Source of the DNA: Arsenicibacter sp965247375
GTDB lineage: Bacteria; Bacteroidota; Bacteroidia; Cytophagales; Spirosomataceae
Length of the DNA stretch: 64,000 nucleotides
Direction of reading: 5' to 3'
Assembly: GCA_965247375.1 (NCBI GenBank)
Contig: CBDFHU010000034.1
Span: forward strand, 19,725 to 83,724
The notes under the pieces were generated by a model. That model had not been told where the DNA came from. It did no database searches and saw only the letters and a program-made list of their open reading frames with translations. This document shows, in pieces, positions 35,156 through 43,546 of this stretch (the stretch's first letter is position 1; every line of letters begins with the position of its first letter). The translations under genes and the position numbers were made by a program.

Positions 35156-36409
35156 ATGAAAAACTGGTATTATTCTTTTGTTCTTGTATCCGCATTAACC
35201 CTCCACGCCAGTCTGCCTGCTTTTTCCCAATGGTCGACCGGTTCTCTCGCAAGATTTCGATTTAATATTACGTCCGCCAGTGTTGGTACCAAAGCGTTGT
35301 TTGCTGGGGGATATTACTACAGAACGCCTTACAGGATTGTCAATTATGCTGGTGTCGATATCTATGATGATGCGACCGGACAGTGGACGGCTGCCTCTCT
35401 TTCCCAGGGAAGAATAAGGATGGCGGTCACCAATACGGATACGCTGGCTTTTTTTGGTGGCGGAATGATTTATGATTCCACATTCGCCTTGGCAAACCCT
35501 ACTAATACGGCAAGGATCGACATTTACAATGTGAACACCAATCAATGGAAAACAGCAGAGCTTTCGCGCCCAAGAGAGAATATGGCAGCAGCCAGTGCTG
35601 GCGGCAAAGTCCTGTTTGCAGGTGGCACAGATTTTTCAGGGAATAAATACCGGACAGTCGATATTTATGATGTAGCGACGAACCAATGGTGGACAACCGA
35701 TCTTCCACGACTAAGCGGGGCTGGTATAGCCGTTACTAGTGTGGGCAGTAAGATCTACTTTGCGGCCAATAATCAGCTGGATGTGTTTGACACCAGTACA
35801 AGCCAATGGCAAATAGAGACGTATCCCGAACCAACTACATACATGAAGGGTCTGAGTTTGGGCGAACGGGCTTTTTTTGCCGGAGGCGTTCATGCGATTG
35901 GAGCGGGCGGAAACGCTTCAGAAAATATAAATATTCTTAATATAACAACAGATCAATGGTCGGTAGCTAAGCTATCCGTTGGCCGGTTTGTATCTGGTGT
36001 TCAGGTGGCAAATATTCTGTTATTTGGCGGAGCAGGAAGCAGCCTTGTTGATATCTATGATGAGACGCTTAATCAATGGTCAACATTTAGAACACCTAAT
36101 GTCAGCGACCCTGTGGCTATGGCAAGGGCGGGCAATAAGGTACTGTTTGCCAGTAACAGCAGTAGTGCGGTAGATATACTTACAGTTACCCCTACCACGA
36201 TTTGTCAATCCCGTCAGTCAGGTAGTTGGGGCGATAGCACTACATGGGCGTGCGGGTATGTTCCGGGCGCTTCTGATTACGTTATACTAAATAGTGGTCA
36301 TGCCGTTAGTCTGCCATCCGGAGAAACCAGTGTAAAAAAAATCAGCAACAACGGAGGGCGTTTAATTTTTTCAACAGAAAGCAGTAAGCTTCGGATTGGG
36401 TTTTATTAG
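35156..36409 (+). CDS. Exported kelch-like beta-propeller protein
   Basis: 417 residues with a signal peptide (MKNWYYSFVLVSALTLHASL...FSQ). Six or so kelch-type blades are recognisable by recurring (V/I)DIYD..T.QW and KVLFAGG units about every 50 residues. The last 80 residues switch to GSWGDSTTWACGYVPGASDY, the start of a module often found in Bacteroidota surface proteins with the consensus 'W.d.atW..g.vP...D.V.i'. No T9SS sorting domain is visible. The role is probably carbohydrate or protein binding at the surface. Its codon use is more AT-rich than that of the surrounding genes, as is its upstream spacer (34911-35155), where I see no clear promoter. Confidence 0.78.
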   Translation: MKNWYYSFVLVSALTLHASLPAFSQWSTGSLARFRFNITSASVGTKALFAGGYYYRTPYRIVNYAGVDIYDDATGQWTAASLSQGRIRMAVTNTDTLAFFGGGMIYDSTFALANPTNTARIDIYNVNTNQWKTAELSRPRENMAAASAGGKVLFAGGTDFSGNKYRTVDIYDVATNQWWTTDLPRLSGAGIAVTSVGSKIYFAANNQLDVFDTSTSQWQIETYPEPTTYMKGLSLGERAFFAGGVHAIGAGGNASENINILNITTDQWSVAKLSVGRFVSGVQVANILLFGGAGSSLVDIYDETLNQWSTFRTPNVSDPVAMARAGNKVLFASNSSSAVDILTVTPTTICQSRQSGSWGDSTTWACGYVPGASDYVILNSGHAVSLPSGETSVKKISNNGGRLIFSTESSKLRIGFY

Positions 36410-36520
36410 TAAGCTAAAGCGCATATTCGGAAAGAGTTAATTTACACATGCAATAAAGACGCTAAAATAATGAGAGCGTTAGACAGCTGAAATGCGCGTA
36501 AAACGCTCGGAAGGAGGGAA

Positions 36521-36558
36521 AATGAAAAAGCCTCGTAATGTTACGAGGCTTTTTCATT
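36521..36558. terminator. Bidirectional terminator between the kelch gene and tRNA-Asp
   Basis: Perfect palindrome AATGAAAAAGCCTCGTAA/TTACGAGGCTTTTTCATT with a TG loop. It has A-tract and U-tract flanks on both strands, so it can end both the plus-strand kelch transcript and the minus-strand tRNA transcript. Confidence 0.9.
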
Positions 36559-36581
36559 TCAAAAAACTTGACTCTTTCTAG

Positions 36582-36655
36582 CGGTCCGGACGGGACTCGA
36601 ACCCGCGACCCCCTGCGTGACAGGCAGGTATTCTAACCGGCTGAACTACCGAACC
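36582..36655 (-). tRNA. tRNA-Asp (anticodon GTC)
   Basis: On the minus strand the acceptor arm GGTTCGG pairs with CCGGACC (one G-U). The D-arm region is AGTTCAGCCGGTTAGAA, the anticodon stem-loop CCTGCCTGTCACGCAGG carries GTC, and the T-arm GCGGGTTCGAGTCCCGT is canonical. The discriminator base is G. CCA is not encoded. The gene is flanked by a promoter and a terminator, so it is transcribed alone. Confidence 0.96.
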
Positions 36656-36707
36656 GTTTGTTTTCCGATTTCATTTTTTTCGTTGCCGTTGTGGTGAAAT
36701 CGTGGTG

Positions 36708-36738
36708 CAAAAGTATAGCGTAAACCGATACGGCGCAA
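36708..36738 (-). promoter_or_regulatory. Promoter of tRNA-Asp
   Basis: On the minus strand TTG (36736-36738), 20 bases of spacer, then TACTTTTG (36708-36715) match the Bacteroidota -33 TTG / -7 TAnnTTTG promoter. It lies 52 bases before the mature tRNA 5' end. Confidence 0.75.
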
Positions 36739-36984
36739 GTCCTCCTCCAAAAAAAGTTGAAAAAAAACAGAGAAAAAAAGCCGGAAAAATCGCTTCTGCT
36801 TGATTCAGAGCAGGTTTTAGAGGAGATTTTTTTGAAAAAAATAACAACTTTTTTTAACAAGGTGTTATGCATACATGACCGGCAGGCCATCGGTACTCCC
36901 AAAAAAGTGCGGTACTGCCAGAAAAATTTGAATGATCCGGCCTCTTTTGTATGTTAGAACCCAAAATAATCAGCAAACAACACG
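36739..36984. other. AT-rich spacer upstream of the PAS gene
   Basis: Homopolymer A and T runs (for example around 36750-36860) with no convincing gene. Short open frames on both strands lack codon bias and homology cues. It probably holds the PAS gene promoter, but I cannot identify the boxes. Confidence 0.5.
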
Positions 36985-37527
36985 ATGAACAGCACAAATG
37001 CATATGACGAAATGATTCAGCGGGGCTACAACCGGGCATGGCAGGAGGGAAGCCGCCCGTTTCCGGTCGCGAGTTTCGAGATCATGCTCCTGACGCATGC
37101 ACAGCAACAGGCGAATGAAAAAGAAAAGGCGCTCTTCCTGCGCCTGAACCATATATTCGGATGGGACCTGAACCGCCGCGAGCAAAAACAATACCTGCAC
37201 CAGATGGAAAGCGGCGCCACCCTCATCCTGACCGATACGGCCCGGACCATTTTATGGGCCAGCCACAGTATTCTGGCCATGACCGGCTACTCGGCCCGTG
37301 AAGTGCTCGGCAAAACGCCTCACCTGTTTCAGGGCGCAGCTACCAGTCCGCTTATGACAGACCGGATCCGGCAAAGCCTGCGCCATGCCAGCCCGGTCAG
37401 CGTCGAACTGACGAATTACCGTAAAAACGGCGAAGCTTACCAGTGTACGATTAATATTGACCCGCTTCGTAACCAACAGGGTGAACTGACCCATTTTCTG
37501 GCGGTAGAGCGGGAAATGGGCTATTAA
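36985..37527 (+). CDS. Single-PAS-domain protein
   Basis: 180 residues. A helical N-terminal part (about 1-70) is followed by one PAS domain (about 75-178): GATLILTDTARTILWAS, MTGYSAREVLGKTPHLFQG, VSVELTNYRKNGEAYQCTIN and the PAC-like ending LTHFLAVERE. The loop reads GKTPHLFQG, not the GxNCRFLQ of LOV photoreceptors, so the flavin-binding Cys is missing. There is no output domain, so it probably works by protein interaction. It is followed by a hairpin. Confidence 0.8.
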   Translation: MNSTNAYDEMIQRGYNRAWQEGSRPFPVASFEIMLLTHAQQQANEKEKALFLRLNHIFGWDLNRREQKQYLHQMESGATLILTDTARTILWASHSILAMTGYSAREVLGKTPHLFQGAATSPLMTDRIRQSLRHASPVSVELTNYRKNGEAYQCTINIDPLRNQQGELTHFLAVEREMGY

Positions 37528-37535
37528 AAACTAAC

Positions 37536-37571
37536 GGGCTGCTGCTGCTGGTTTAGCGGTAGCAGCAGCCC
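37536..37571 (+). terminator. Hairpin after the PAS gene
   Basis: GGGCTGCTGCT (37536-37546) and AGCAGCAGCCC (37561-37571) are exact reverse complements, 8 bases after the PAS stop. No U-run follows. The rest of the spacer to 37877 shows no gene. Confidence 0.6.
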
Positions 37572-37877
37572 ATACGCTGTGGCTACAGACTTCCGGTTCC
37601 CTGTATTCCGGGTGATTTTATCGCTCTTCATCGGCCCCCTGCCGTATATACGCACCATCTGGCTCCTGGCCTTTCTCCGAAGCTCCCACGGCTTTTCCGG
37701 CTGCTTGCTGGCATTCATTGAATCCTCTTAACTGAAGGCTCTTCAACTACTATTTCCCCCTTAACGACCTCTTGTTGGTAAATAGGTGTGTTCGAAAAGT
37801 AAAAAAAGAGACCTGTACAGTAAAACAAAGGCTGCTTAGTTTGTGCCATTAGTCAATCACCGCCGTAACGGAAAGTT

Positions 37878-38261
37878 ATGTTAGAAAATCTACATGTACC
37901 TCAAGCTTTATTAACGGCCTGGTCAGATAGCATGACCCGCTTCGAAGATTATTTTCAGCTCATTTGTGAATACTATGCCAGAGAGGGTATGTGCTCGCAA
38001 TCTGCTATTTATATGATCAAGGAGGAGTATGTGACTATGCTGCAACAGGTTGAGCACGAGATCAACACGATTGAACGGTTACCGCAGGATACCAGAACAT
38101 TCGTCACTAAAAAGGCTGTGGAGGATGTCCTGATCAGACACCGGAAATCAGTCGATGAAATGAGCCGCCGCCTGGCAGTTTGTCTGGAGATGTTCCGCAA
38201 GGGTGAGGGGCTATGCCATACCGTTTGCCTCTATAAAATAAGTCAATCGATAAACGCCTGA
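37878..38261 (+). CDS. Small helical protein of unknown function
   Basis: 127 residues, no signal peptide or membrane helix, predicted all-helical (FEDYFQLICEYYAREG; MLQQVEHEINTIERL; RKSVDEMSRRLAVCLEMF). Four Cys are scattered. I do not recognise the family. Intact frame with plausible codon use. Confidence 0.55.
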   Translation: MLENLHVPQALLTAWSDSMTRFEDYFQLICEYYAREGMCSQSAIYMIKEEYVTMLQQVEHEINTIERLPQDTRTFVTKKAVEDVLIRHRKSVDEMSRRLAVCLEMFRKGEGLCHTVCLYKISQSINA

Positions 38262-38314
38262 AACAACCAACGTTATGCTTTGACTAGTTCACTAACCTTT
38301 TAAATGTAACGTTT

Positions 38315-39133
38315 ATGAAGCGCGTGATGCTGCTTTGCTGGATTGGCTTAATGGCCTGTCATTCTGAAAATGGGGCTGACCTGCAACCGGAGGTTGTCCA
38401 AACCGAATGTGCGTATCCCGGTCTTGCCGGGGCACCGGAGACAGGGTATGTGATGGGTACGCCTGCCCGCTACATGATTATTAACGGGGATGCTGTTTTT
38501 CAGCATGATATCATTTTACGGCCCGACGATATTACCGCTGAACCGGTGGCAGGACAAACAACCGGCAGAACGCGGTCAACGGCAAAATGGCCGAACAGAA
38601 TTGTGTATTACATGATCGATCCGGCATTGCCGAATCCGTCGCGGGTATACTCGGCGATGGCGCATATTGAAGCCAATACGGCAATCCGGTTTGTTGCCCG
38701 TACTACCCAGCGCGGCTATGTAAAGTTCCGTAACGGCAGCGGTTGTTCGGCTAATGTGGGCTATTCCGGAAGCCTGCAATACGTAAATCTGGGCATCGGC
38801 TGTACGACAGGCAATGCCATCCATGAAATCGGGCATGCCATCGGACTGTGGCACGAACATACCCGCTCCGACCGCGATCAGTTTATCCGGGTGAATTACG
38901 ATAACATTGTGGCGGGGTATACCTATGATTTTGATACCTACATTGGCCAGGGATACGATGGTTTTGAGTATGGTAGCCAGCTTGACCTTTCATCGGTAAT
39001 GATGTACGGGCCGTATGACTTTTCCCGAAACGGTCTTCCAGCCATCACCCGGCGTGACGGATCCTTATATACGATACAGCGCAATGGATTGTCTCCCCTC
39101 GATATTGCGACGATTAATGCCATGTATCCCTGA
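38315..39133 (+). CDS. Astacin-type (M12A) zinc metalloprotease, lipoprotein
   Basis: 272 residues. The lipoprotein signal has its Cys at about 15 (GLMAC). The astacin zinc motif HEIGHAIGLWHEH (His170, Glu171, His174, His180), followed by TRSDRD, and the Met-turn SVMMYG are complete. The conserved N-terminal elements KWPNRIVYYMID and IRFVART of the family are present. It would cleave proteins at the cell surface or in the periplasm. There is no clear separate propeptide. Its spacer downstream carries two TAGTTAT-type palindromes. Confidence 0.88.
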   Translation: MKRVMLLCWIGLMACHSENGADLQPEVVQTECAYPGLAGAPETGYVMGTPARYMIINGDAVFQHDIILRPDDITAEPVAGQTTGRTRSTAKWPNRIVYYMIDPALPNPSRVYSAMAHIEANTAIRFVARTTQRGYVKFRNGSGCSANVGYSGSLQYVNLGIGCTTGNAIHEIGHAIGLWHEHTRSDRDQFIRVNYDNIVAGYTYDFDTYIGQGYDGFEYGSQLDLSSVMMYGPYDFSRNGLPAITRRDGSLYTIQRNGLSPLDIATINAMYP

Positions 39134-39190
39134 TACAACGTTTATGACATATTGCTTCGCCGTACTGATTTCCGGATTGGTACGGCTTTA

Positions 39191-39406
39191 TAGTTATAAA
39201 TAACTATGGTTTTTCTTTGCCCCTGGCAATGTTACAGTCTTTCTTTTACCGGTAAAATTATACCTTTTCTTTCTTGGTTGCCGGCTTAGCAAGGTTAGAT
39301 CGTACATTATTTTAAGATTTTTATTTTTTTTAGCTGTCAGGATATGCAGGTTTTTATTGTATATAATTCATATTGTATCAAAATGATTAATAGTTATTAA
39401 TAACTA
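39191..39406. promoter_or_regulatory. Pair of TAGTTAT-N2-ATAACTA palindromes 200 bases apart
   Basis: TAGTTATAAATAACTA at 39191-39206 and TAGTTATTAATAACTA at 39391-39406 (the second a perfect 16-bp palindrome). Seven-base arms are identical. Their exact 200-base spacing (close to 19 helical turns) upstream of an AraC-output regulator suggests protein-binding sites. This is inference only. Confidence 0.4.
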
Positions 39407-39547
39407 TATAAGCACAGCATATGTGTTCCCTGGACACATTTATACTATGGATACCGTATCGTACGAATATAACAAAACCATGTTTGCTAAAATGTAAACT
39501 AAGAATGAATGTATGTGAGATGATGGTATATATTTTAATGAGATTCA

Positions 39548-39555
39548 TATATTTG
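39548..39555 (+). promoter_or_regulatory. -7 promoter box for the response-regulator gene
   Basis: TATATTTG matches TAnnTTTG exactly and ends 23 bases before the ATG. I see no TTG at -33, as expected if an activator is required. Confidence 0.4.
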
Positions 39556-39578
39556 AGAAACGTTTAGGGGGATAGGTT

Positions 39579-40340
39579 ATGATAAGCGGATACAGGGCTA
39601 AAGTGCTGGTCATTGACGATGATTATGAGTTGCATAGTAATCTGAAAGACTTTCTGGAACTCTATCATTTCGGTGTAGCGGTTGCGCCGGACGGAGTAGA
39701 GGCACTGGCGCTGCTCAAAAAGGAAATTCCTGATATTATTGTCTGCGATATAGTAATGCCCGGCATGGATGGTAATACGTTTCTTAGTATTATACAGGCA
39801 CAGGACGAATACCGGCAGATTCCGCTGATTTATATGACCGGTATAACAGATCCGGAGGAGAAACTATACGGGTTACAGCGCGGGGCAATCGACTACCTTA
39901 TCAAACCGTTTATACCGGAAGAACTGCTGTATAAAATCAACAATATCATTCAGTTAAGAAAAGGGCCGGATCGTGTAAAAACTGCCGGAGAGGCTGAAGA
40001 ACCGGAAGCCGTCGTGTTTAAGATACAGTTTGAAGAAATTCTGAAACAGAGTTATCACAACGTGAGCCTGTCTCCGGATGATATTGCCGAAAAGGTGAAT
40101 ATGAGTGTTTCGGCGCTGCAACGGAAAATTATGCGCTATTATCAGTCTAATTTCAGTCTGGTTGTGAAGCAATACCGTTTGCAGAAGGCCCGGCTTCTGC
40201 TTGCCCGGAGTGACCGGTCTGTCGATGAGGTGGCCCGGATGTGTGGTTTCAGCAGTGCATCTTACTTTTCGCGTATTTTTAAGGAAAACAGCCGTCTTTC
40301 GCCGGTTCAGTACCGGCTTCAGCAATTAGGAAAGGGCTGA
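39579..40340 (+). CDS. Response regulator with AraC-family DNA-binding output
   Basis: 253 residues. Receiver domain 1-125: acidic pocket VIDDDYE (residues 11-17), phospho-acceptor Asp57 in VCDIVMPGMDG, Thr87 in YMTG and Lys109 in LIKPF. A linker with GEAEEPEA leads to an AraC helix-turn-helix pair (about 160-250): DDIAEKVNMSVSALQRKI, and VDEVARMCGFSSASYFSRIFKE followed by SPVQYR. The DNA-binding part resembles the C-terminus of hybrid two-component systems, here as a separate protein. No histidine kinase gene lies in the window. Confidence 0.92.
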   Translation: MISGYRAKVLVIDDDYELHSNLKDFLELYHFGVAVAPDGVEALALLKKEIPDIIVCDIVMPGMDGNTFLSIIQAQDEYRQIPLIYMTGITDPEEKLYGLQRGAIDYLIKPFIPEELLYKINNIIQLRKGPDRVKTAGEAEEPEAVVFKIQFEEILKQSYHNVSLSPDDIAEKVNMSVSALQRKIMRYYQSNFSLVVKQYRLQKARLLLARSDRSVDEVARMCGFSSASYFSRIFKENSRLSPVQYRLQQLGKG

Positions 40341-40379
40341 CCGAAAGAATATAAGTTGTTTTCAGCCAGCCATTTGGGG

Positions 40380-41129
40380 TTACCGGAGCCGGTACTGTGC
40401 CCCGAACCGGAGATAGTTGCTGTAAGCCTCATTAATACCGCCTACCCAGCCTTCCTTGTAGTTGATGAGCCCGTGGGAGTAACCGGCAAATAACCCGGCC
40501 CTGCGGTAATGAACCGTTGCCTGAAGTCGTGGCCGTATATCGAGACTAATGTATTTACGGTCCACAGACGTAGTATATACGGTACCGTTGGGCAGTTCCG
40601 CCCGTCCGTTTTCGCGCGAACTCATAATATAGGCCGCGTCGAAGCCGGCCTGAAAATCAATGGCTGCACCATACTCCGTCGGGAAACGAAAGCCGATGTA
40701 GGGATTCAGGGTAATGCAGCGGTTGGAGAGGTAAGTATGCCCGAGAACCGGTGCGTTTGGATTCGCTCCAACGTGAATAACTGTCCCCGGACTGGTCGTC
40801 GACACAGGCAGATAGACCTGAACCAGATCGGTTTTAGACGGCAGGTTTTCAAATCCTACGCTGATTCCGGCAAAGAGTTTGCGCTTGTTAATTCGCTGTA
40901 TATTGAATGAAACTCCCTGTGTAATACCGGACTTCGATCCGAACGGATTATTGGTGTACCCTTCAAACGATGATCCGAATTTGTATACATTCAGAAAGGA
41001 GGTATTCTCCGCCGAGTGCCCCCGGAACGAAAAAAGTCCTGATTCCAGTGACAGTATCATCTCGGTTTTCTGCGCAGACGAAAGGGCGGGAATAAAAAGA
41101 ATAAGCAGGGTGTAAAAGCGTGTTTTCAT
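40380..41129 (-). CDS. Outer-membrane beta-barrel protein
   Basis: 249 residues from ATG at 41129 (MKTRFYTLLILFIPALSSAQ signal). Alternating beta-strand pattern with aromatic girdles (LFAGISVGFENLP; ITLNPYIGFRFPTEYGAAIDF; YLRFGAQYRLR) and a C-terminal aromatic/Arg strand. It fits the porin-like 'outer membrane beta-barrel' families; function unknown. An upstream in-frame ATG (41183) would put a basic stretch before the signal and is less likely. Confidence 0.75.
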   Translation of the reverse strand: MKTRFYTLLILFIPALSSAQKTEMILSLESGLFSFRGHSAENTSFLNVYKFGSSFEGYTNNPFGSKSGITQGVSFNIQRINKRKLFAGISVGFENLPSKTDLVQVYLPVSTTSPGTVIHVGANPNAPVLGHTYLSNRCITLNPYIGFRFPTEYGAAIDFQAGFDAAYIMSSRENGRAELPNGTVYTTSVDRKYISLDIRPRLQATVHYRRAGLFAGYSHGLINYKEGWVGGINEAYSNYLRFGAQYRLR

Positions 41130-41246
41130 GCGGAAAATATGTTTTACGTGGATACTGATTAACCGGTTATTCCTGTAACGCAACCCTTTATAAAAAAGTA
41201 TTGTCTTAGCAGGAAATCATTACCGGCAACAAAACAACTGATCCCT

Positions 41247-43415
41247 ATGCATACGGCTACCCCTGTTTCCGCCCTGAAAGCCTTTCTTGGCTTCTGGATC
41301 TGCCTCCTGGCGACCCTGCCCGCCGAAGGACAGGTTTTTCCCGACAGTCAGTGGAGTCTGACGACCATAAATTCGAAGCTTATTGTAACGGCAGACGGCA
41401 ACATTGCCGTGGCTGCCGGAGGCGAGGTACGCTCGTATACACCTCAGGGCGTGTTGCGCTGGTCGTCAATAATCAACGTCTCCGGTGCTTTTCCGCAGAG
41501 TACGCTGGCGCTCAGTGTCGACGCAAAGGGCAGTGTTACCGGGGTGTTTAGCGGATACATTCCCCGGTATATGTATTACTTCCGTGCGTTAGGCAAAATC
41601 AATCAGGCTGGTATTCAGCAGGAGGCCGCGTTGTTAGATCAGGTGCCGGCGGGTATGACGGCCAATGGGCGCAGCTTTGAGGGGCTAATCAGCCTGTCCG
41701 ACGATCAGCTGGTTTTTTGTACAACCATACCGTCATCGGTCTCGCTGACCAGCACCGCCGTGATAAAGACAGGTAGCCAAGGCTGGCAGACAACGTTGAA
41801 CTACCCGAATGCTTCGCCCCAGAATCCTGACCGCAGCGTGACAAAAGCCGAACGGATGGTCGCCACCCCCGACGGCGGCTTTCTGGTGGTTGGCTATTAC
41901 AATCCGTATGGGGTAACCGGCGATCCGTTAAGTACGACGGCCCCGTCGTCGGGGTGGGTGGCTAAGCTGGATGGGCAGGGCAACGTACAGTGGCAGAAAC
42001 TGATGCGTGGTTTTCCGTTGCCGAATTCATTTTTCGGGGGTGATCCGGGGGCGGTGTTATCGACCAATATTATTACCGATGTGGTGCCCATTCCTGACGG
42101 GAGCGGGTATGCGCTGGCCGGTATCGGCTATGGGTTTTCATCGCTGGTACAGGCTCCCCCGCATACGGTGCTGGTCGAAATTGATCTGAACGGCAACCTG
42201 AAACGGTCAAAAGTGTACCCGACTGACGCCACGCCCGGCTATATTGCCTCGTATACGGCCGCCGATGGTCAGACGTATTACGCGCTGGCCAATACCGATA
42301 TGAGTGCCCCGAACTATGACTACCGCGTGATCAAAATCAGTACGGCCCCTGGTTCGGCCGGAAATCCGGCGTCGCTGTCGCTGGTGGGCGAGCGGACGTA
42401 CAGCTTTCAGGAGTCAGCCTATCCGCCGGAACGGCTGACGGGCATCAGCGTGGCCGGCGACGGCGGCCTGGTTCTGACCGGAAGCATCGGGGTGCTGAAA
42501 CTGGCAACCGAAGCGCCGCAGCCGCTGACGCTGCTGAAACCGGTTTATGATTGCGCCACGCAACAGTTTACCTTTTTGTCAAAAGGCGGCGACGGGAGCG
42601 ACGTAAGCTATATGGCGATCGGCATTACGGGCTGGACAACGCAGAAAGGACCGCATCTGGTGCAGCCCTTCTGCGATGTTGAACCGTTTCTGCTGCGTGC
42701 CCGTCAGGCAAGTAATCCGCTGTCCATTGTTACGACAACCTGGGATTACACCGCAACCTGCCCCAATAACTGCACGGCAATACCGGCTCCGCCGTCGAAT
42801 ACCGCCGTTAATACAGCAGAATGCGGCAGCCCCGCGCCGACCATCGGGCAGCCGCTGACGATACAGCCGCCGGTCTATGATTGTCAGACGGGTGCCATTC
42901 AGTTTGTGGTGTCGGGTGGCAACGGCAATCCGGTGGAATTTATGAGTGTCGGCATTACCGGCTGGACAACGAATTGCCATAACCGGGTCGATAGTCCGGA
43001 TCTGGTAGCTGATATTCAGCGGCCCGGGTCAACGATTGCCCCTTTTCTGCTGTTTGCCCGGCAACGGAATGCGGGTGGTGAGTATACCGTCGTTCAATAC
43101 CGCTGGGATGCCAAAGCAGCCTGTGGCCTGTCTCCCCGGACAGGTGTTGAGCAGGATGCCAGGGAGCTGGTCGTACAGGTACTTGGTAATCCGGTGCAGA
43201 ATAATCTGGTTGAGCTGACCGTGGACGGCATCCGGCAGGAATCCCTGACGGTATCTATGTTCAGTGTGCAGGGACAGTTGATCGGTTCGGAAACGGTGGA
43301 GGGTGCGCGGCAGGCGGTCTGGCTGCAACTGCCGTTACAGGCTGCAGCCGGAACCTACCTGATCCAGGTCCGGACTCCGACCCGCCGGAAGACCGTCCGG
43401 GTAGTGAAACCATAG
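41247..43415 (+). CDS. T9SS-secreted beta-propeller-like surface protein
   Basis: 722 residues: signal peptide (LLATLPAEGQ), then repeated propeller-like blades (VTADGNIAVAAGGE; ATPDGGFLVVGYYNP; SVAGDGGLVLTGSIGVLKL). Two copies of a Cys-containing 'PVYDC..Q.F.....GG.G..V.(Y/F)M..GITGWTT' module follow (about 425-500 and 545-610). The ending is a type A sorting domain: VQVLGNPVQNN, LTVSMFSVQGQLIG and GTYLIQVRTPTRRKTVRVVKP. This domain directs export through the T9SS and is then removed or anchored. Function unknown. Confidence 0.85.
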   Translation: MHTATPVSALKAFLGFWICLLATLPAEGQVFPDSQWSLTTINSKLIVTADGNIAVAAGGEVRSYTPQGVLRWSSIINVSGAFPQSTLALSVDAKGSVTGVFSGYIPRYMYYFRALGKINQAGIQQEAALLDQVPAGMTANGRSFEGLISLSDDQLVFCTTIPSSVSLTSTAVIKTGSQGWQTTLNYPNASPQNPDRSVTKAERMVATPDGGFLVVGYYNPYGVTGDPLSTTAPSSGWVAKLDGQGNVQWQKLMRGFPLPNSFFGGDPGAVLSTNIITDVVPIPDGSGYALAGIGYGFSSLVQAPPHTVLVEIDLNGNLKRSKVYPTDATPGYIASYTAADGQTYYALANTDMSAPNYDYRVIKISTAPGSAGNPASLSLVGERTYSFQESAYPPERLTGISVAGDGGLVLTGSIGVLKLATEAPQPLTLLKPVYDCATQQFTFLSKGGDGSDVSYMAIGITGWTTQKGPHLVQPFCDVEPFLLRARQASNPLSIVTTTWDYTATCPNNCTAIPAPPSNTAVNTAECGSPAPTIGQPLTIQPPVYDCQTGAIQFVVSGGNGNPVEFMSVGITGWTTNCHNRVDSPDLVADIQRPGSTIAPFLLFARQRNAGGEYTVVQYRWDAKAACGLSPRTGVEQDARELVVQVLGNPVQNNLVELTVDGIRQESLTVSMFSVQGQLIGSETVEGARQAVWLQLPLQAAAGTYLIQVRTPTRRKTVRVVKP

Positions 43416-43546
43416 CCGGTGCGGTGCATTTCACCCGGATTCTGCCGCATTTCACAGGGCAAAAAATACATTTGAACCGGAATCAAATCGGATAGTAACC
43501 GACGAAGGGGCAATTTTGACGCAGTAAACGACAAAAAATACTGCTC

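Larger units (their letters stand above)
39134..39578. other. AT-rich 445-base spacer with regulatory-looking palindromes
   Basis: No gene is visible. The spacer is strongly AT-rich and contains two related palindromes (listed separately) and a TATATTTG box just before the response-regulator gene. Confidence 0.6.

Noticed and set aside
36757..36957. Small plus-strand Lys-rich open frame upstream of the PAS gene
   Set aside because: Composition comes from A-runs; no start context, conservation cue or domain.
36985..37527. LOV-type blue-light receptor
   Set aside because: The PAS loop lacks the flavin-binding Cys (GKTPHLFQG).
37524..37718. Minus-strand open frame of 64 codons after the PAS gene
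   Set aside because: Contains the terminator-like hairpin and has no coding bias.
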